Of a stretch of DNA of 40,981 bases, positions 38,953-40,981 are shown piece by piece. The notes beneath the pieces were generated by a model, which was not told the DNA's origin, made no database searches, and worked only from the letters and a program-made list of their open reading frames with translations. The position numbers and the translations under genes are program-made. Every line of letters starts with the position of its first letter. The stretch's first letter is position 1. Origin of the DNA: a virus. The stretch covers positions 1 through 40,981 of the IMG/VR virus record IMGVR_UViG_3300022871_000040. One strand, written 5' to 3'.

Positions 38953-39168
38953 ATGCAATTCATTAAAAGAATAATCTTCGCCTTAATCTGCTCAACAATA
39001 AGCCTAACTTTCGCGTGGCTAGTTTACGAGATTGGAGAAACAGATTTTCCCATTTGGCTAACTCTCTGGCTAGGGATTGTATGCTTAGTTATCTGCGTAC
39101 TGTCTGGCTGGATATCATTCTTTGCTTTCACTGATGATTTTGAAGAATGGTTAAATGAATTCTCTTAA
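38953..39168 (+). CDS. Two-span membrane protein
   Basis: The protein has 71 residues from the ATG at 38953, 2 bases after the previous stop; an in-frame ATG at 38929 lies inside that gene and is less likely. Helices are at about 7-24 and 34-57 (LTLWLGIVCLVICVLSGWIS). The end is acidic. Function unknown. Confidence 0.6.
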   Translation: MQFIKRIIFALICSTISLTFAWLVYEIGETDFPIWLTLWLGIVCLVICVLSGWISFFAFTDDFEEWLNEFS

Positions 39169-39195
39169 AATTGATAATAAATTAATCCCCAAAAT

Positions 39196-39393
39196 ATGAA
39201 TAAACTACTATCGAACTGCTGCCAAAAACCAGTAAGAACTGCTTGGAGCCAAGACTTTGGAGACGAACCAAAAGGGAAAAAACCTCCAGCAGGTGCTACC
39301 TGTTTTATGATTTGCGATGGTTGTAACAAAGTGTGCGACACTCACGAGGATTCTGACATACATTACGAAAACTTAAATCATGTTAAACTATAA
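39196..39393 (+). CDS. Small cysteine-rich protein
   Basis: The protein has 65 residues. NCCQKPV near the start and CFMICDGCNKVCD later give six cysteines and a likely zinc site. It has a C-rich leader (AATCCCCAAAAT). Confidence 0.6.
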   Translation: MNKLLSNCCQKPVRTAWSQDFGDEPKGKKPPAGATCFMICDGCNKVCDTHEDSDIHYENLNHVKL

Positions 39394-39396
39394 TAA

Positions 39397-39720
39397 ATGA
39401 ATGAAGCACGCACAGAAACCCGAGCAGAAAAACGTCGCCAAAGGAGAGCCTACGGTTTCGGCGGGGAAAAGGCGATCAAGAAAGGCAAGTACCGCCAGAG
39501 AAACGCTGTAGATGGTCAGGTGAATTGGTGCATGACACTTTGGGGACGATACGCTGCCGGCAAGAAACTCGACGAACTAAACCTTGATGAGTTTTTTGAA
39601 ACAAACAAAGCAGAATTTGCTCCTGAAGTGGCAATCGAGCTGAAAGGAAGAATCGGAGTTTTGATTGAAAATCAGAGGATTATGGACGAGCAAGCGTCCG
39701 CTAAACCAATCAAGCAATGA
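39397..39720 (+). CDS. Basic hypothetical protein
   Basis: The protein has 107 residues. The N-terminus is highly basic (RTETRAEKRRQRRAYGFGG), suggestive of nucleic-acid binding. The rest is helical (LDELNLDEFFETNKAEFAPE). It ends KPIKQ, as does the next gene. Confidence 0.6.
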   Translation: MNEARTETRAEKRRQRRAYGFGGEKAIKKGKYRQRNAVDGQVNWCMTLWGRYAAGKKLDELNLDEFFETNKAEFAPEVAIELKGRIGVLIENQRIMDEQASAKPIKQ

Positions 39721-39917
39721 ATTTAGATTTTAGATTTAAAAAGAACGAAAAAACAGAATATTGTGATATGTGGATGGTAAAAGTTCCAGGACATAAAAAA
39801 TGGTTTGGAACTACAATGTGCCATCACAATTCAACAGAAGCAGCAAAGCAATTCCTGACTAAAATAGTAAAAACATTTATGGGCAAACAAGCGGCGGAGA
39901 AACCAATTAAGCAATAG
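39717..39917 (+). CDS. Small hypothetical protein
   Basis: The protein has 66 residues. A beta-rich start (MNLDFRFKKNEKTEYCDMWMVK) is followed by CHHNSTEAAKQFLTKIV. It overlaps the preceding gene by 4 bases (ATGA) and ends with the same KPIKQ as that gene, at the nucleotide level too. Confidence 0.6.
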   Translation: MNLDFRFKKNEKTEYCDMWMVKVPGHKKWFGTTMCHHNSTEAAKQFLTKIVKTFMGKQAAEKPIKQ

Positions 39918-39936
39918 TTCATTAACCCCTTTATTT

Positions 39937-40254
39937 ATGTCTGACGACACAACAGCTACTCCAGCTGCGACAGGAGAACCAAAAAAACAAGTCGACCCTT
40001 CAGAACTCCAACCGCAGGACGCAATCTCGGAAAAAATCTTTGAACTCAGAGATGAAATCAAAGTATCAGCAGACAGCACAAAAGTGTTCGCTGATAAATT
40101 AAAAGACGGTACTTATCTTGTTGGTCAAGATTCAGACAACGGAGAGATGATCGCCAACTCAATTCTTGCTTTCCGCCACCTCGAAGATGCAGCAATGCGA
40201 CTCGGGAAAGTCATGCAAGCAAAAAATGGTGGAGTTTCTATTCTGTCGAAATAA
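39937..40254 (+). CDS. Possible cyclic-nucleotide sponge relative (Acb2/Tad1-like), tentative
   Basis: The protein has 105 residues. A Thr/Ala/Pro-rich start leads to two helices: about 27-50 (DAISEKIFELRDEIKVSADS) and about 70-100 (SILAFRHLEDAAMRLGKVMQ, then AKNGGVSI). The FRHLEDAxMRLGK helix with a GGVS turn is a recurring phage pattern that I associate, without certainty, with Acb2/Tad1-type anti-defence proteins. Those bind cyclic-nucleotide signals of CBASS and Thoeris. Leader TTAACCCCTTTATTT is a clear C-rich site. Confidence 0.5.
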   Translation: MSDDTTATPAATGEPKKQVDPSELQPQDAISEKIFELRDEIKVSADSTKVFADKLKDGTYLVGQDSDNGEMIANSILAFRHLEDAAMRLGKVMQAKNGGVSILSK

Positions 40255-40342
40255 TCACTTTCGGGACTAGCCGAAAGTGATAAAAAGTGTCCAAATCGTG
40301 GGCAAGGGGTGAGTGAGCTACAAACTCGCAAGCCCCACCCAC
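40254..40342 (+). promoter_or_regulatory. Structured leader with two strong hairpins
   Basis: ATCACTTTCGG (40254-40264), loop GACTAG and CCGAAAGTGAT (40271-40281) form a perfect 11-bp stem that begins on the last base of the previous stop codon. A second structure pairs GTGGG (40298-40302) with CCCAC (40338-40342) and GGGG with CCCC inside it. Neither has the T-tract of a normal terminator. It could be an RNA-processing element, attenuator or small RNA. Confidence 0.5.
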
Positions 40343-40349
40343 AAAAATT

Positions 40350-40760
40350 ATGAACACCCTCCAAGACCTAAAGACCGCAATAGATAAAATCGCCAAGGAA
40401 ATCGCGCCTGATTTCGAATTCGAATACATCCTCGAAGAGAAAATGGTCAAAGCCGTTGTGAAAATAAAAGTCTGTGGTGAAGATGTAAAAGCCAGAAGTA
40501 AATTTTACCTCGAAGAATTGCGAGATTATTACAAACAAACCGAATTTATCCAACAAAATATCTCAATAATGGTGGACTACCTCCGAGATGAAAAAGAGTT
40601 GACAGGTCCGCAGCGTGGAGACGTAAAAGCAAAAGTAGAAGAGATTGGAAGAGAATATAATCTAAGGTCAGAAGAAAAAGCAATGCTCAGAAAAGAACTC
40701 GTACACTCTGCAGCAAGATTAAATCAGGATAAAAAGTTGGATAGTTTAATGACGAAATGA
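40350..40760 (+). CDS. Helical hypothetical protein
   Basis: The protein has 136 residues and is predominantly helical and charged (LKTAIDKIAKEIAPDFEFEYILEEKMVKAVVKI, then DYLRDEKEL and REYNLRSEEKAMLRKELV). No recognised domain. It overlaps the next gene by ATGA. It could be a DNA- or terminase-associated accessory, but nothing specific supports this. Confidence 0.65.
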   Translation: MNTLQDLKTAIDKIAKEIAPDFEFEYILEEKMVKAVVKIKVCGEDVKARSKFYLEELRDYYKQTEFIQQNISIMVDYLRDEKELTGPQRGDVKAKVEEIGREYNLRSEEKAMLRKELVHSAARLNQDKKLDSLMTK

Positions 40761-40948
40761 ATAAACCAATTAAGATTCCCGAATGGAAGAAAAACTTTAG
40801 AGAGCTAACAAAGCGTTCTCAATATATTGAGTACTCGAGGATTGAAGAATTTATCGGAAAAGAGATTGAGAAGGCAAAGGTTAAAGGTAGGAATGATGTC
40901 TGGTGTGTTAAGCTGTGGATGAAATTAAAAAAGTTTTTTAAGACTTGA
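40757..40948 (+). CDS. Small basic protein before terS (full copy)
   Basis: The protein has 63 residues (MNKPIKIPEWKKNFRELTKR). Its 3' part is repeated at 1-129. It is the last gene before terS in the circle and may take part in the packaging operon, but no family is recognised. Confidence 0.65.
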   Translation: MNKPIKIPEWKKNFRELTKRSQYIEYSRIEEFIGKEIEKAKVKGRNDVWCVKLWMKLKKFFKT

Positions 40949-40981
40949 TTTCCTAATTGCATCGGTTATAATAAAAGCATG
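40820..40981. repeat. Right copy of 162-bp terminal redundancy
   Basis: It matches 1-162 at 160 of 162 positions and ends exactly on the terS ATG. C40834 and C40855 replace T15 and T36, both synonymous. Confidence 0.95.

Noticed and set aside
1-40981. Alternative genetic code (UGA as Gly, as in some CPR groups)
   Set aside because: TGA ends many well-defined genes with ATGA overlaps and expected lengths (for example 1735, 4054, 23803).
1-40981. CRISPR array
   Set aside because: No set of regularly spaced direct repeats was seen; the only repeats are intragenic or paired leader segments.

Overview
This window looks like one complete phage genome of about 40.8 kb. The first 162 bases (1-162) recur at the right end (40820-40981) with only two differences. 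Both are synonymous T/C changes in the same small gene, so the molecule is circular or terminally redundant and the two copies came from slightly different individuals. Stops are TAA, TGA and TAG throughout (standard code). Almost no gene has a Shine-Dalgarno sequence. Many starts are instead preceded by a C-rich stretch such as TTAACCCCTTTATTATG, and two genes appear to be leaderless. The host is unknown. The missing Shine-Dalgarno sites, a C-terminal lysozyme-like segment of a kind I recall from Patescibacteria (CPR) genomes, and CPR-like fibre motifs make a candidate-phylum host a reasonable but unproven guess.

Region 1 (160-23903, plus strand) holds packaging, virion and part of the lysis functions: small and large terminase, portal, scaffold-like protein, major capsid protein, a repeat-rich decoration protein, two fibre-like proteins with Sec-type signal peptides, a coiled-coil protein, small membrane proteins (holin/spanin-like), a probable head-tail adaptor and tail-tube pair, a second tail-collar protein, an 813-residue protein with a degenerate M23 peptidase domain, and an 893-residue protein ending in a zeta-toxin-like P-loop kinase domain. 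No typical tape-measure gene is evident, so a short-tailed (podovirus-like) particle is likeliest. A repeated AGCACGCT motif sits in the leaders of the capsid-cluster genes.

Region 2 (23900-27540) is the regulatory and lysis hub. A minus-strand operon (including a DUF3560 protein) diverges from a small ribbon-helix-helix-like regulator. The intergenic gap carries palindromic TTGCATATGCAA operators inside a near-consensus promoter. An M15 peptidase endolysin follows on the plus strand. Then comes a minus-strand membrane-anchored lysozyme-like gene split by a frameshift, with a Rho-independent terminator.

Region 3 (27547-40948, plus strand) is the early/replication block: a RecB-like nuclease, a probable single-strand annealing protein, a MarR-type regulator, a DUF4373-type replication initiator, VRR-NUC and HNH nucleases, many small zinc-ribbon and membrane proteins, a tRNA-like RNA with a 50-nt variable region, a methyltransferase stub interrupted by a leaderless PD-(D/E)XK endonuclease gene, two full N4/N6 DNA methyltransferases, and a possible cyclic-nucleotide sponge relative near the right end. 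Genes are tightly packed, many joined by ATGA or TAATG overlaps.

The most unusual items are the tRNA-like RNA (34430-34552), the nuclease inserted at a methyltransferase catalytic motif (35341-37054), the kinase-tipped virion protein, the C-rich initiation leaders and the AGCACGCT capsid-leader motif.
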